DNA of 64,000 nucleotides from Cryptomeria japonica (Eukaryota; Streptophyta; Pinopsida; Cupressales; Cupressaceae). Below the pieces are notes generated by a model that saw nothing but the letters and a program-made list of their open reading frames with translations, searched no databases and was not told the origin of the DNA. The stretch is from assembly GCF_030272615.1 (NCBI RefSeq), contig NC_081413.1:720511367-720575366 (forward strand). The letters run 5' to 3'. The position numbers were made by a program, and so were the translations under genes. This document shows positions 23,524 through 35,599 of the stretch, one piece after another (position 1 is the stretch's first letter; every line of letters starts with the position of its first letter).

Positions 23524-24881
23524 CGTAAAAACCCATACCATTTAAGATAACATAAGTTAATTTAGTCTAAAAAATGGAGTATATCAATGCATCAACTTCT
23601 TTATTCAATATAGTACCATTCTAGTCGAGTAGCCTTATAATTTAAATAACACAACTTCCATGCTAAGCCTCAATGTATAGAATTTTAAGGAGGCCAAAAA
23701 ACTATAGCACAATACCATGGGTCCAAAAATGGTCCCAAGATAGTAATAAACATTCTAAAAAAACACTACATGTATTGGCCTCCAATTTAGAAAGTAACTC
23801 TGTGCATAGACATCTTTGACCAAGGTCACCATAATGGGCATTTATAACTCTCAAATACTCCAATATTGCCAAGTTTGACCTTCCAAATATAACCCCTTAT
23901 TTATTGACCACTTACAATAATATTTTCAAATCATTATTGAATAAGTAAATAAATATGCCTCCACAAGTTGAACACTTACAAATGCTGTGATGTAGAGTGG
24001 GCAACAAGAAGGTAAGAAGACCCAATACACCCTTCTCTATCAAATCAAGGCTTATTACAACCCCCAACTAGGGTTCTACACACATACCAATGTAATCAAT
24101 CAACCACAACACTTCCTAAGGAGGGTTTATGCTATTTGAGAATCAAGGTCACTCACCCTATGCCTTGCACCCAATTTTGGTGACTTCCTACTACACCCGG
24201 GTCAAGGAACCCCAAATAGGCATATTCCTTGTAGCCCTTTTTGACTGGTATTTCTCAACTAATTCAAATTTTCCTCAAAGAATCCTAGAAAAAAATTATA
24301 TTTCAGAGTACCCTTTTGGGGATTACATTAAATTCCAAAAGATAGAGTTATGAACCTTCTCTAACTCTCCCAAGCACCTATTAGGATTACAGACCTAATA
24401 GGCCTAATTAGGCTTGTTTTCCAAAGCAACTACTTAAGAATGGGGTTGCAGGACCTAACTCACTCTTTGGGCATGTTAATTAGGTATCTAATGAACCAAA
24501 ACCACCCTTAGACTAGTTCCCAAACTTTCCTTAAGGTGAATGCTCTCTCATTCCTCCTCAAGGCTAGGCTAAACACACGATTTTGTTTCACCTAGGGTAT
24601 GGTGGAAACCATACAAAAACTCACTCCTAGATTCCACCCTTTTGGAATCACAATATACACACCCTCAAACTACATTTCACAAAGGTCCGATGAGTTCCTC
24701 AATAGGATCTGCAAGTTAGGGCCATTATTTTGGTGAAATCCTATGAACCTGATTTCTAAGTGATAGTTTTTGGAAAATTGCCCACAACTTGCTCCAGACT
24801 CCACCAATTTGAGTTAGACCACTTGTATTCAAACCTTCACTCACACCACAATCCAAAAAATTTAAAATTTCATGCCAACCA

Positions 24882-24931
24882 TGTTGGGCTGATGATGATT
24901 GTAATATATTCATCATATGTTGTCATTGATG

Positions 24932-24976
<45 letters not shown>

Positions 24977-25953
24977 CATATTGTCTACTAGTGTAACTTC
25001 AATATTGTTTACACTACAACCGGTATACCAAGAGACAACCAGTGGATATACATTAGTCGACATTGAGACGAAGATCAAGCGGAGATCATGACAAAATATT
25101 CAAGGATAATGGTTCATATATTTAACTCCAACCAGTATTGATTGTTCCAACCGGTATTTGTTGATTGTGTGATGAGTTATCCCACTGAAAAGTTTTTGGT
25201 GGTATTTTTTGTGACGAGTTATGGTGACTTGACCAGATACACTGCACTTAGGAAATTGTGTTATAATTTCTTTAGGCCGACATGAAATCTAAATGTCTAT
25301 ATATTGACATCATAATGAATTATTTTGATATGATATGATGATGATAAGAGAGAGAAAGTGATATGCTATGTGTGAGAGGAGAAAAGTGTTAAGTTGCAGA
25401 GTGTGTTGAATAGAAGTGTTGAAAATGTTTAGAAGGATCTGATCAAGCAAGTATTGTGCTACTTAGACAGATCAAACCATTCCCGTTGTCTTCTAACAAT
25501 TACAGTAGAAGTAAAATCCCCTAATCGGGTAATCTCTAACAAGCTTCTATGTACAAATCCTCTAACAGGGTGATCCATTAGTTTGGATTTAGAAATCCTC
25601 CACCGAGGTTACTCCTAACAGGGTACAAGCTTCTAATCAAGCTTTGGGATCTCTAACCAGATTTGCTCCTAGTAGAACACTTTGTAGACCCTAACCGATC
25701 ATTTATCTATTACTATAGATAGTTAACTTGTGAGTTCCATCTCACCATGGTTTTTACCTATTTGGGTTTTCCACGTATAAATATTTGTGTTATGGTGGAT
25801 GTTTTACTTATTGTGGATGTTGTTATATCATTTTGGATTACATGCATTTTATTTAAAATCTTTGTTAAGTTCATCTACCGGTTACTAGCTAAAGTAGTAT
25901 CATTTTTGGTGGCACTAATTTACCCCCCCTCTCAGTTCTTTTCAAGTCTATCA
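24882..25953 (+). mobile_element. Copia-type solo LTR nested in the chromovirus LTR
   Basis: The insert starts TGTTGGGCTG and ends CTATCA. It is flanked by aacca on both sides (24877-24881 and 25954-25958), and the uninterrupted site gccaaccaatcc is present in the other LTR near 32065. Length is 1072 bases. Inside are the tgttgtcattgatg line, a gggttttccacgtataaata line and a run of C before ctctcag, all shared with the copia LTRs at 52744 and 58692. No internal region is left, so it arose by LTR-LTR recombination. Confidence 0.92.
24933..24973. repeat. (AC)n microsatellite
   Basis: A perfect dinucleotide run inside the solo LTR. Confidence 0.97.
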
Positions 25954-26544
25954 AACCAATCCTCTGCCATATCGTACAGTACGGAAAACCAATGAAAATG
26001 GGCAAAATCTGAGTTTTTTTGCTTATTCAAACCACCAAATGTTTACATCCAATATCCAACCCACTCACAGATGATCACTAACGCACAAAGAGGCCTTCCC
26101 CCAACAACTACAATTGATTTTCAACTAGTTAGGACAGTTGGAACTTCTTTGCCAATCGGTGGGGAAATGTTGCTTAGCAACTTTTGCAACTTTTTACATC
26201 TTTTGACAACTTTTCAAATTTGACATTCCAAAGCCCCTAATAGACTTTGTAGACCAATCCTAAGCCTAAAACAACTTAGGACAACTTAACAACATACCTC
26301 CCACCCTAGATGAATCCATGATCAGAGTTGGTCACTAGGTTTATAAATGACCTAGAGCCAATTGACCTTACAAGAGGTTCTTTATTACATTCATAGGATC
26401 CAAAGATCCACACTGATCCAAAATACCATCCTAGGGTGTAAGACCACCTACCAACACACAAACAACAAAAAACTCCAAAACCAAGAGGTGCCCTGCACCA
26501 TACTCCCGAGGTTAGAAATAACTCAAGTCTCTTGAGTTGGCAAA

Positions 26545-26700
26545 GCTGGAACCTTGCACACAATCTTCTCCAAAGCCTAGTTTGTCATCCGGGTTGCATC
26601 TTCTAAGGGTTTGTCCTTCCATTGGATTGTACTCATAGTAAGTATGCCTCCTTATTTTCTTACTCACCCTCCTGTTAAGTACATGCTCGACTGCAAGCTT
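26545..26700 (-). pseudogene. Chromodomain at the C-terminus of chromovirus integrase, frameshifted
   Basis: Read on the minus strand after the integrase there is VEHVLNRRVSKKIRRHTYYEY. After a one-base frame change the reading continues as IQWKDKPLEDATRMT and is then cut by a stop. The order of a basic strand, an aromatic YYEY and a WKDKP word is that of the chromodomain carried by chromoviruses, which in the family directs integration to certain chromatin. Only a part of the domain is legible and it cannot be made as it stands. Confidence 0.75.
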
Positions 26701-26718
26701 AGTTTGCCTAGGTAGGTC

Positions 26719-27834
26719 TTATAACATCTCTTCCTTGCTGGAAGTATCTGAACTTGCATCACACACGTTAGTAACAAGACCTTTATATACATAGATATCA
26801 GAAACATTGAAAGTGTTAGAGAGACCAATATCTGGTTGGAGATCAATCTTGTAGGCATTGCTGCCACATTTTTGGATGATCTTGAAAGGACCTATCTTCT
26901 TCTTCTTCATCAACTTGGTGTATTTATCCTTAGGGAGTCTCTCCTTGAGATGAATCATTACCATATCTCCAACCTTAAACTGCAAATCTCTCCTTTTCTT
27001 ATCTGTTGCATGCTTGTACTTGTCTAAGGTTTTATCTAACCTATCCTTGACTTGTTGATGGATATCCCTCATTACTTTTGCAATGTCCTTTGCTTGTGCA
27101 CTTCTTTTATCTAGATCTTTCACATCTCTCAACTCCAATACACCTCTAGGGTGTGATCCATACACTATTTCAAAGGGACTGTGACTAGTGCTTCTATTCA
27201 CTGAGTCATTATAAGAAAATTATGCTTGAGGAAGTATTTAATCCCATGTAGTTTCTTGATCCTTAGTCAGACACTTTAATAGGTTTCGAAGTGACCTATT
27301 GACGACCTCAGTCTGTCCATCAAATTGTGGATGATAGGCTTATGTGAATGACAAATTGGTACCCAACCTTCTCCAAAGAGTTCGCCAAAAATGTCCAATA
27401 AACTTAGAATCTTTGTTTGAGATAATTGGCAGTTGCAAACCATGTAATCTTACAACCTCCTTGAATAATATACTTGCTATATGGGATGCATTATGTGTGG
27501 TTTTACAAGGTAGAAAGTGAGCCTTTTTGGAAAATCTTTCAACAACTACATAGATGCTATCATGACCCTGTTTAGTCTTTGGAAGTCCTAATACAAAGTC
27601 CATGCTGACTGAATCCCATGGCTTGCTTGGTATGGGCAAAGGAGTATACAAACTTGTATTTGAACTGCTACCCTTGGCCTTTTGACAAATCATACAACCT
27701 TCCACATACTTTATGATCTTAGTCTGCATCTTAGGTTGAAAATAGAATCTCCTAACCAACTCAAGGGTCTTGTCAATCCCAAAATGACCTGTCAATCCCC
27801 CACACTGCTTCTCTTTCACAATGTTTTCCCTCAT
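26719..27834 (-). pseudogene. Chromovirus integrase
   Basis: The N-terminal zinc-finger region (27720-27834) shows GHFGIDKTLELV and CMICQ, but the first zinc-binding His expected just before CGG is Gln. The core has WDSVSMDFVLGLPKT (first Asp), SNKDSKFIGHFW (second Asp) and, across a frame change at about 27335, a QTEVVNR word with the catalytic Glu. Stops are near 27205-27240. The C-terminal part (26719-27201) has the PFEIVYG word, KVGDMVMIHLKERLPK and IGPFKIIQKCGSNAYKIDL, the GPY/F-type module of chromoviruses. The protein would insert element DNA into the nuclear genome; the copy is dead. Confidence 0.88.
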
Positions 27835-28278
27835 GGAACCTTTAGGGATGAAAATTTGACTTCCCTTGAAAAGTAGACCTTCCTACATAATAAAATCTGA
27901 GAACTCCTTGTGGTACTTGTCACCTATTTTGTGACACACTTGGTATGCTTCTTTGAAATCCTCATCTTCCTGGTACATATCCTTTATGAAATTGATTCCT
28001 ATGCTCTCCAATTGAATCTCCTTCACTGTCAAATTCCTCTTGCTAAGGGAATCAACTACCTTATTTGTTACTCCTTTTTTGTGCTTGATGGTGAAAGTGA
28101 ATGCTTAAAGATATTCCATCCACTTCATATGTCGGTGATTCAACTTGTCCTGCCTATTCAAGAAACTCAGAGCATGGTTATCAATATAGACTATAAATTC
28201 CTTTGGCAACAAATAATGCCTCCATTTCCTCAAGGATTGGACCATTGCATACATCTCTAGGTCATAGGTTGAGTACTT

Positions 28279-28731
28279 TTATTTGGCCTCATTCAATTTT
28301 TCACTAAAGAAGGTTACTGGTCTACCTTCTTGACTCAAGAATCCCCCTAGTGCCTTGTTGCTTGCATCATATTCTATGGTGAAAACCTTATGAAAATCAA
28401 GTAAAACCAATATAGGTTTCTCTACTACTCTTTTTATCAAATACTCAAAGGACTTATCTGCTTCACTAGTCCATACAAACTGACATTTTCTACCCCCTTT
28501 GATAGTATCAATCACAGGTGCACATACACCACTAAAATTCTTAATGAACTTCCTATAGAAGCTTGCAAGACCATGAAAACTCTTTACCTCACTTGCATTT
28601 ATAGGTGTAGGCCAATTGAGGATTGCTTCCACCTTGGATGGATCCATCTTGAGGCTGCTCTTGGAGATTACAAAACCAAGAAACACCAACTCTTCCTGCA
28701 AGAAGACACATTTCTCCAAATTGATCTTCAA
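28279..28731 (-). pseudogene. Chromovirus RT connection and RNase H start
   Basis: The frame carries the typical FLGFVISKSSLKMDPSKVEA word, then KSFHGLASFYRKFIKNFS and the RNase H start FTIEYDASNKALGGFLSQ, ending in VTFFSEKLNEAK. It is open for 150 codons and then stops; the rest of RNase H (27850-28280) is read only in pieces. Confidence 0.88.
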
Positions 28732-29290
28732 CTATTCTTCATTCAATATTTTCAATACCAAATCTAGATGTGTTAGATTGTCATCGCTATTCTTGCTAAA
28801 AATAAAAATATCATCTAAGTACACAACAACAAAATGATTGATAAAAGGTTTCAAGACTTCATTCATGAGTCTCATGAATGTACTAGGGGCATTTGAGAAG
28901 GCAAATGGCATAATTAGCCATTCATAAAGTCCTTCATTTGTTTTGAATGATGTCTCCCACTCATCTCCCTCTCTTATCCTGATTTGATGGTAACCGCTCT
29001 TCAAATCCACCTTAGAGTAGTACTTGGCTCTTGCTAGACAACCCATCAAGTCCTCTATCTGAGGCATAGGGAGCCTATACCGGATTGTGATCTTATTTAT
29101 GGCTCTTGAGTTTGTACATGACCTCCATGTACCTTATTTCTTAGGAGCCAATACTGCAGGGACATCACAAGGGCTAATGCTCTTCCTTATGAACCCTTTT
29201 TCTAGCAACTCATGTACTTGCCTTGCAAGCTCTTCATTTTGATTAGGGGTCAATTTATATGATGCTTTGTTGGGAAATGTTGAGCCTGGT
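28732..29290 (-). pseudogene. Chromovirus reverse transcriptase, core
   Basis: The open part 28732-29067 has [13 protein letters not shown] with the first catalytic Asp, [20 protein letters not shown] and [12 protein letters not shown] with the YLDD active site (around 28810-28821) intact. Upstream, up to 29290, the expected APK, CxxxRAIN and PMPQIEDL words are readable with a stop and a frame change. The enzyme copies the element RNA into DNA. The active-site residues survive although the frame is broken elsewhere. Confidence 0.9.
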
Positions 29291-29296
29291 ATGAGG

Positions 29297-30160
29297 TCAA
29301 TATAGTGACTCACATCTCTGAAAGGTGGTAGGGTCTCTGGTTTGCTTCCTGCAACTTTCCAACAACTCTTTTACTTCCCTAGGACCTGCAATCCTTTCTT
29401 GCACCTTGTCTTCCTCTTTCTTTCTCACTTCTTCTCTTGGCTTCACTACTATGGCAAAGCATGGGGTACCCTTCTCTTTGATTGTCTGCATAAACTCCTC
29501 TTTACCTACTATCATGATACTAGTCACAACATGACTATCCTTACCATCATCTGGTAGTGGAGTCATAGTGTATTGCACATCATCTTTGGTCAACTTGTAA
29601 ATTTTTTTTCTCCCATCATGTCTCAAGTTTACATCATACTGCCATGGTCTTCCAAGGAGTAAGTGGCAAGCATCCATATCTGCAACATCACACAAAATCT
29701 TGTCTCTATATTCTCCTATTTGGAAATCAACCCAAACTTGTTCACTTACTAAGGCTTGTTGCTCTTTGCTCAACCAGAAGACTTTGTAGGGGCAGGGGTG
29801 AGGAATTTTTTTCAATCCAAGCTTGCTAACCATCTTAGTTGAAGCAAGATTATCATTTGACCCTGAGTCCACAATGACTCTACATACCTTTCCACTTACC
29901 TTGCAAGTAGTTCTAAATAGTGTCTTCCTCTGTGGTGGCTCCTTGACGGTTGGTACCTTCAAGAGGGTCCTTTGGAACATCAGACACTCCCCTTGCTCTA
30001 GATCTGCATATCTTGAAGGTGAGTTCACACTTTGGGTGTCCTCCTCCTGTGCCAAATGAACTCTCCTTTCTCCACCTTGACTATTAGAGCCTTGTTTTTC
30101 TAGGCATCTAATTGATTGATGGCCAACTTGATTACATGTAAAACATCTTCTGGTGAACAC
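29297..30160 (-). pseudogene. Chromovirus Gag zinc knuckle and aspartic protease
   Basis: An open frame of 287 codons. The N-terminal CCHC knuckle is CFTCNQVGHQSIRC (spacing 2-4-4). The protease has CRVIVDSGSNDN with the DSG catalytic triplet and the later LLGRPWQYD word. The remaining C-terminal part links to RT. It is the longest undamaged piece of this element's gag-pol. Confidence 0.9.
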
Positions 30161-30330
30161 ATTGGCTCCTCTACCCCTAAATATACCTCAGCCATTTGGT
30201 CTCCTTCCTCTGAAACTACCTAGGTGTGACTTGGTTCTCCTTCTGATTCCTACTTACTTGACTCTCCTTGTGGTTTAGGAGATGTTTCTCTTCCACCAAA
30301 TCTGCCTCTTCCTCTAAAGTTACCTCCTCT

Positions 30331-30936
30331 TCATCTATCTTGATGGTCTCCCTTTCTTCTAAACTTTTCTTCAATCCTTAGTGCCATCTGATAGCATTTG
30401 TGAACTGTCTCAGGATTGAAGAGACTGAACTCATCTTGAATGACATACTTGAGGCCATTCATGTATCTTGCCAACTTTTGCTTCTCATTCTCTGACACCT
30501 TTTCTCTCAAGGACAATTTATGAAACTCTTTTGTGTATCCATTGACATCCAAATCCTTTTTTCTTAGGCTATGGAACTTATTGTGTATTGTCACTTCATA
30601 GTTTTCAGGTACAAATTGTCTTTTCACCTCTGCAACCATCCTCTTCCATGATGAGATGGGGTTCTTTCCCTCTTCTACTCTCTCATTTTGCAAGAAGTTC
30701 CACCAACTAAGGGCAGATCCTTTCATCTTGGATTTAATAGTCTTCATCTTTTGGTTATCAAGCACATCTTCACACTCAAAGTGGTTCTCTAAGGCCTCCA
30801 ACCAATCCATGACCTCCTCTGGGTTCATCTTCTCAGTAAACACAAACATACTTTCTTTGTCATCTTCGCTCCCTACTATCCCAAAGGATTCAAGGAAAAT
30901 TCTCTGATATGTAGGTATCCTTTCTCTTGTCTGCAA
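30331..30936 (-). pseudogene. Chromovirus Gag capsid region
   Basis: The 201-codon frame contains the Retrotrans_gag-type capsid signature: EEVMDWLEALENHFE, KGSALSWWNFLQNE, SSWKRMVAEVKRQFVPENY and VNGYTKEFHKLS, followed by the basic KFRRKGDHQDR tail. A frame change and stops separate it from the zinc knuckle at 30160. The N-terminus upstream of 30936 reads through broken Lys/Glu-rich sequence to about 31115. Confidence 0.9.
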
Positions 30937-31161
30937 AAGGACACCATCCTCATTCCTTTATTATTCTTCTTCTTTAGAGTCTCCTTTCTTCTTATCCATC
31001 TTACCCATCAACCTATCCAATTCTTTTCTCGTCTCTTTGTTGGTTGCCGCCTACTCTCTTACCAACTTGGCCGATTCATTGTTGGTCACCCTCCTTCCAT
31101 CACTAGTGTCTTCTCCTTCTGACATATTTCCAACCTCCTTCTAACCTCAATAACCTTTAAG

Positions 31162-31174
31162 GCTCTGATACCAC
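31162..31174 (-). promoter_or_regulatory. Primer binding site for initiator Met tRNA (chromovirus)
   Basis: The minus strand reads TGGTATCAGAGCC, complementary to the 3' end of plant initiator Met tRNA, and lies two bases inside the 5' LTR end (TGATG on the plus strand at 31176). It fixes both the strand and the LTR boundary. Confidence 0.92.
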
Positions 31175-31175
31175 C

Positions 31176-32612
31176 TGATGCAGAGTGGGAAACAAGAAGG
31201 TAAGAAGACCCAATACACCCTTCTCTGCCAAACCAAGGCTTATCGCAACCCCCAACTAGGGTTCTACACACATACCAATGTAATAAGTCAACCACAACAC
31301 TTCCTAAGGAAGTTTTAGGATATTTGACAATAAAGGTCACTCACCATATTCCTTTCACTCAATTTTGGTGGCTTCCTACTACACCCGGGTCAAGGAACCC
31401 CAAACAGGCCTATTCCTTGTAGCCCTTTTTGATCAGTATTTCTCAACTAATTAAAATTTTCCTCAAAGAATCCTAGGAAAAATTACATTTAAGAGTACCT
31501 TTTTGGGGCTTACATTCAATTCCAAAAGATATATTTATGACCCTTCTCCTGCACCCCCAAGTACCTATTGGGATTACAGACCTAATAGGCCTAATTAGGT
31601 TTGTTTTCCAAAGCAACTACTTAAGAATGGGGTTGAAAAACCTAAAAAAATCCTTGGTAATGTTACTTAGGTAACTAATGAACCAAAACCTCCCTTATAC
31701 CGGTTCCCAAACTCTCCTTAGGTGATTGTTCTCTGATTCCTCCTCAAGGCTAGGCTAAGCACATGGTTTTGTTTAACCTAGGGTATGTTGGAAACCACAC
31801 CAAAACTCACTCCCAGATTCCACCCTTTATGAATAAAAATTATAAAAAACCCTCAACCTACATTTACCAAAGGGTCTATTAGTTTCTCAATAAGATTTGC
31901 AAGTTAGGGCCATTCTTTTGGTGAAACCCTATGAATCGGATTTCTGAGTGAGAGTTTTTGAAAAACTGCTCACAACTTGCTCCAGACTCCACCAATTTGA
32001 GTTAGAACACTTGCATTCAAGCCTGTACTCACACCAAAATCCAACAAATTAAAAATTTCATGCCAACCAATCCTCTATTAGATCATACAATATGGAAAAC
32101 TAGTGAAAATGGGCAAAATCTGAGTTTTTTTATTTATTCAAACCACCAACTTCTTACATCAAATATTCAACCCACTCATGTATGATCTCTAAGGAAAAAA
32201 TAGGGCTTCCTCCAATGAATACAACTAATTTTCAACTAGTTAGGACCGTTGGAACTTCTTTGCCAATCGATGGGGAAATGTTGCTTAGGAACTTTTGCAA
32301 CTTTTTACATCTTTTGACAACTTTTCAAATTTGACATTCCAAAGCCCCTAATGGACTTTGTAGACCAATCCTAAGCCTAAAAAAACTTAGGAAAACTTAA
32401 CAACATACCTCCTACCCTAGATGAACCCATGATCATAGTTGGTCACTAGGATTATAAATGACCTAGAGCCAATTGACCTTACAAGAGGTTCTTTATTACA
32501 TTCATATGATCCAAAGATCTACACTGATCCAAAACACCATCCTAGGGTGTAAGACCACCTACCAACACACAAACAACAAAAAAAATCTAAAACCAAGAGG
32601 TTCCCTGCACCA
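31176..32612 (-). repeat. 5' LTR of the chromovirus
   Basis: The plus strand runs from TGATGCAGAGTGGG to ccctgcacca, 1437 bases. It keeps the uninterrupted version of the site where the solo LTR is nested in the other LTR. A solo LTR of the same family and nearly the same length is at 60686-62123. Confidence 0.92.
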
Positions 32613-33720
32613 TGTTGAGACAAGGGTTGAATCAACATATATTAAAGCATAATCAATTTAACTAGTCAATTATCATTCATTCTATTTACCACAAGTGCAA
32701 AAGTAAAGATTTGAAAAACATAATAAAAATCACACATATACACCAAGATTTTACATGGAAAATCCAATGAGGGAAAAATCATGGTGAGAACTATTCCACT
32801 ATATGAAAAACAAGTTAGAATGTTTTAAGCTCAAGGCCAAGAAGCTCACTGCCACTGATATGGACTTGCAAGATTGAGGCACACAAACTCAGGGCAAGAT
32901 ACAAAAATACTTGTAGATTTTGAAGATCACTTCTCCAGGGCAAGATACATTATATATGAAAGAGAAACATCAATATGATTTAGCTACACACAATTGCTTC
33001 CATTGATATGTTGATTACAATTCATTGTTAAAACACATATGAAACTGACTTCATTACCGCTTTATTATATTTTTGAGCCTTTGCACAACTTTATATACAC
33101 TTCGCACAACACACACAAGTCATACATTCATATCCAAAATGATTTCATCCTTTATATACCATTGGCAATTAAAAAACATCAATTAGGTTGGCCTAATTAG
33201 ATGTAATGTGTAGGATCACAACAATTGGCCCAAAAATAACCTTGAAGGAAATACAAAAGGTAAAGTGAAACATGTGAGGCACCACACGATGTCGACAAAC
33301 TTTCCAGATTATTTGAAAATGATTCCTATAATTCTGCATGCTATTGCATGAACCAAAACATCACAAATCAACTCCAAATGATAAAACAGTTAAGATACAC
33401 TAACTCAACTTACTCCAATTATAACACAAACCAATAAAAACACTCATGTATGCTCAACATACCATCACCTAATATCAAAAATCCAAATCATCAGACCACA
33501 TCACCAAAATACCTGAAGGCAAAGGAATGTAACACATTCTTGTACATTGTCACTGTACAAACCTGAATTCGGATCAATATAATTCAAATTGTAGGCCAAA
33601 TGGGAATCTAAAAACTGGAATAAACTCTGCATTTGCATCCATCAATATTATATTTCAATCCCAAGAACTGATGAAACATATGTGCCATAATGCAGACCAA
33701 AATCTAAACGAACTCTAACA
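32613..33720 (-). repeat. Copia-type LTR, minus strand, probable solo LTR
   Basis: On the plus strand it starts TGTTGAGACAAGGG and ends ctctaaca, so on the minus strand it is TG...CA. Minus-strand reading near 32740-32800 gives the tctcaccatgatttttccct and ttggattttccatgtaaaatc lines usual near the end of these LTRs. The chromovirus abuts or interrupts its left end. I found no matching target duplication and no internal region next to it. Confidence 0.5.
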
Positions 33721-33738
33721 GTCTATTCACTGGAAATT

Positions 33739-34594
33739 TGTTGGCATGATTGGGATAAGTGATGTAGATGAAAAATGGTGACTGAACCGGTAAAGGACTA
33801 TTTGTGATGACATTGTGATGACGAGATTGAGATTGCATGATCAGATGAATTTGATCAGTTATTTGTGTTGTCATTGATGGCAACTGATGTGTACTATGTT
33901 GTGTTTTGTCATCTAAGTCTTTTGGTTTACTGGAAATTCCTTACCAGTATTATATATAATGAACTGGGAATTACGACCTTAACTAGTAAACGAGGAATGT
34001 TTTGATTTGATTTGGTGATTAGTGATGACTGAAGTGTTGTGGTTTGTAATGTGAGCTTGTATCATTGTAATATGTATCTGACCAAAACCGCATCATGTTT
34101 TGGTTATCGAAAAATCATGTTTATGATTTTTGTTGTGTTTTTGCTAGGGTTTAAGAATGGTTTAAGGACCGGTAAAGAATTATCTTATCCGGTAATGATT
34201 TTTGGTTTGGCGGTGATCTACATCAAGTTCAAATGTTAGTGATGATGTGGCACAAACTGCATGAAGTGTTTGAAAGATGTTTTGGCATGTTTGGAGAGCG
34301 AATTTCTTGGGAATATGCAAAGTGCTTAGTGGAGTGTTCTAAGGGTTTGACTTTGTATTAGATCGAGATGTGATGATCATTAAATGGTTGTAATTGATTT
34401 GTAATTGATTGTAATGCTTCATATGATGATCAATGATGATCTGTAATGATTTGTAAAAGATCTGTGGTGATCTATGTTGTAAGTCTTAGGGTTTTATAAC
34501 TGACTAAGTTGAAAAGGTTATTTATGTCGGTATAGTTGATGTTTGTTGTGTCGGTGGTTTTGAGAAAAGTGTGAAGCCAAACTAGAGTATGAGA
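33739..34594 (+). repeat. 5' LTR of the host copia element, truncated
   Basis: It starts TGTTGGCATGATTGGG, the same start type as the copia LTR at 52744, and has the ttgtcattgatggcaactga line near 33870 and accggtaa words throughout. It stops at 34594, where the pol-less minus-strand element begins. The rest of this LTR, its primer site, gag and protease are missing from the window. Linking it to the integrase piece at 40403 is inference from order and strand. Confidence 0.55.
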
Positions 34595-35379
34595 TGTTAG
34601 GATTCCCACAGATACAAAAGGGGGGGGGTAATTAGTATCTAACTAGTTATTAGAATTTCTTAACTTAAAACATGTAGAGCAAATTAAACTGTGTACCGGT
34701 AAGCAAAAAATAATGCAATAAATAGAGATAAAAGCAACCACTTGAAAGACACACCATAACACAACATTTTAATGAGGAAATCCAGTGTGGGAAAAACCTC
34801 GGTGGGATTTGTGACCCACAATATTCACTTACTGGCCAATAAGAGAATATTACTATTACAAAAGGGGCCTGCACATGTAGGAAGGCCAAGTGCCTAGAGC
34901 TCATTGCTCAAAATAGAAGTCTCACTGACTTACAAAAATGGATTATATAAATCTAGTGTCTTGTACTACTTTAGAATAGCATCTATAATGCCAGATCTAG
35001 TACCGGTTTCTACTCTGCTTCTTACATAAACCCTTAACCTATATTTCGCATAATAGGTCTGCTTAATTACATTCCTTATCTTACTCATAAATACTCTACA
35101 ATGATCTCTCTTATATAAGAGTCATTTTACATCATGCCAAGTCGGCTTATAAAGATTTTACAACAATAAACAAAATATATTATAACAAAAATCTTGTCGG
35201 CCTCTGTGCCGATATGCTTTCTTTCACTGCCGGTGCCAGTGGTCTGAGTGTCGGTGTAGAGTCTAATCTTGGTAATTCCGGTGAATTGCCTTGTCGGTGT
35301 CATAGGATTGTAAGGTTGCCATCAATGACAAAAACTTCAATCACTTACAATGTCTCATTGGAGTGTGCATATGCCAACA
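34595..35379 (-). repeat. 3' LTR of element N
   Basis: The plus strand runs from TGTTAGGATTCCC to atgccaaca, 785 bases, so TG...CA on the minus strand. The inner border abuts the polypurine tract at 35380. It contains the usual copia line gggaaaaacctcggtgggat (34790) on the plus strand. It lacks a partner LTR because the right end of the element is deleted. Confidence 0.8.
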
Positions 35380-35560
35380 ATCTCCCCCTTTGGCATTGAT
35401 GGCAACACTCATGAGAAAATTTCAAAAGTGTATCCAAAACTTGTAATCTAAAAATTGTTTCCAAATATATGTATCAAAATATATGAGCTCCCCCTAAGTA
35501 GGTGAGTCCTTTGCCTGATTATTTTCTCATACCACTACTCCCCCTTTGGCATCAATGACA
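35380..35560 (-). promoter_or_regulatory. Multiple polypurine tracts of element N
   Basis: Read on the minus strand, ccaaagggggagat lies next to the LTR (35380-35395). A second ccaaagggggagt is at 35536-35560 and a third, taggggga, at 35488-35500. Repeated polypurine tracts before the 3' LTR are known from the Sirevirus lineage of copia elements. The copia at 52744 has the same set (58436-58448, 58526-58540 and 58678-58691). Confidence 0.75.
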
Positions 35561-35599
35561 AAGGTTGTCAAGGTGTCAATAGAGTTGTAGTTTTCTGCC

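Larger units (their letters stand above)
23988..26500 (-). repeat. 3' LTR of the chromovirus, split by a solo LTR
   Basis: The plus strand runs from TGATGTAGAGTGGG to ccctgcacca and matches 31176-32612 throughout, except for the block 24882-25958. Leaving that block out gives 1436 bases. The similarity to the right LTR is high but with scattered differences, so this is not a very recent insertion. Confidence 0.92.
23988..32612 (-). mobile_element. Ty3 chromovirus, near full length, minus strand
   Basis: LTRs at 23988-26500 (3', carrying a nested solo LTR) and 31176-32612 (5') enclose an initiator-Met-tRNA primer site, gag, protease, RT, RNase H, integrase and a chromodomain in the usual Ty3 order on the minus strand. 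Flanks tgctg (23983-23987) and tgttg (32613-32617) differ at one base and are probably the target duplication. Net LTR length is about 1436 bases on both sides after the nested insertion is removed. All reading frames are broken, so the element is inactive. Confidence 0.92.
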
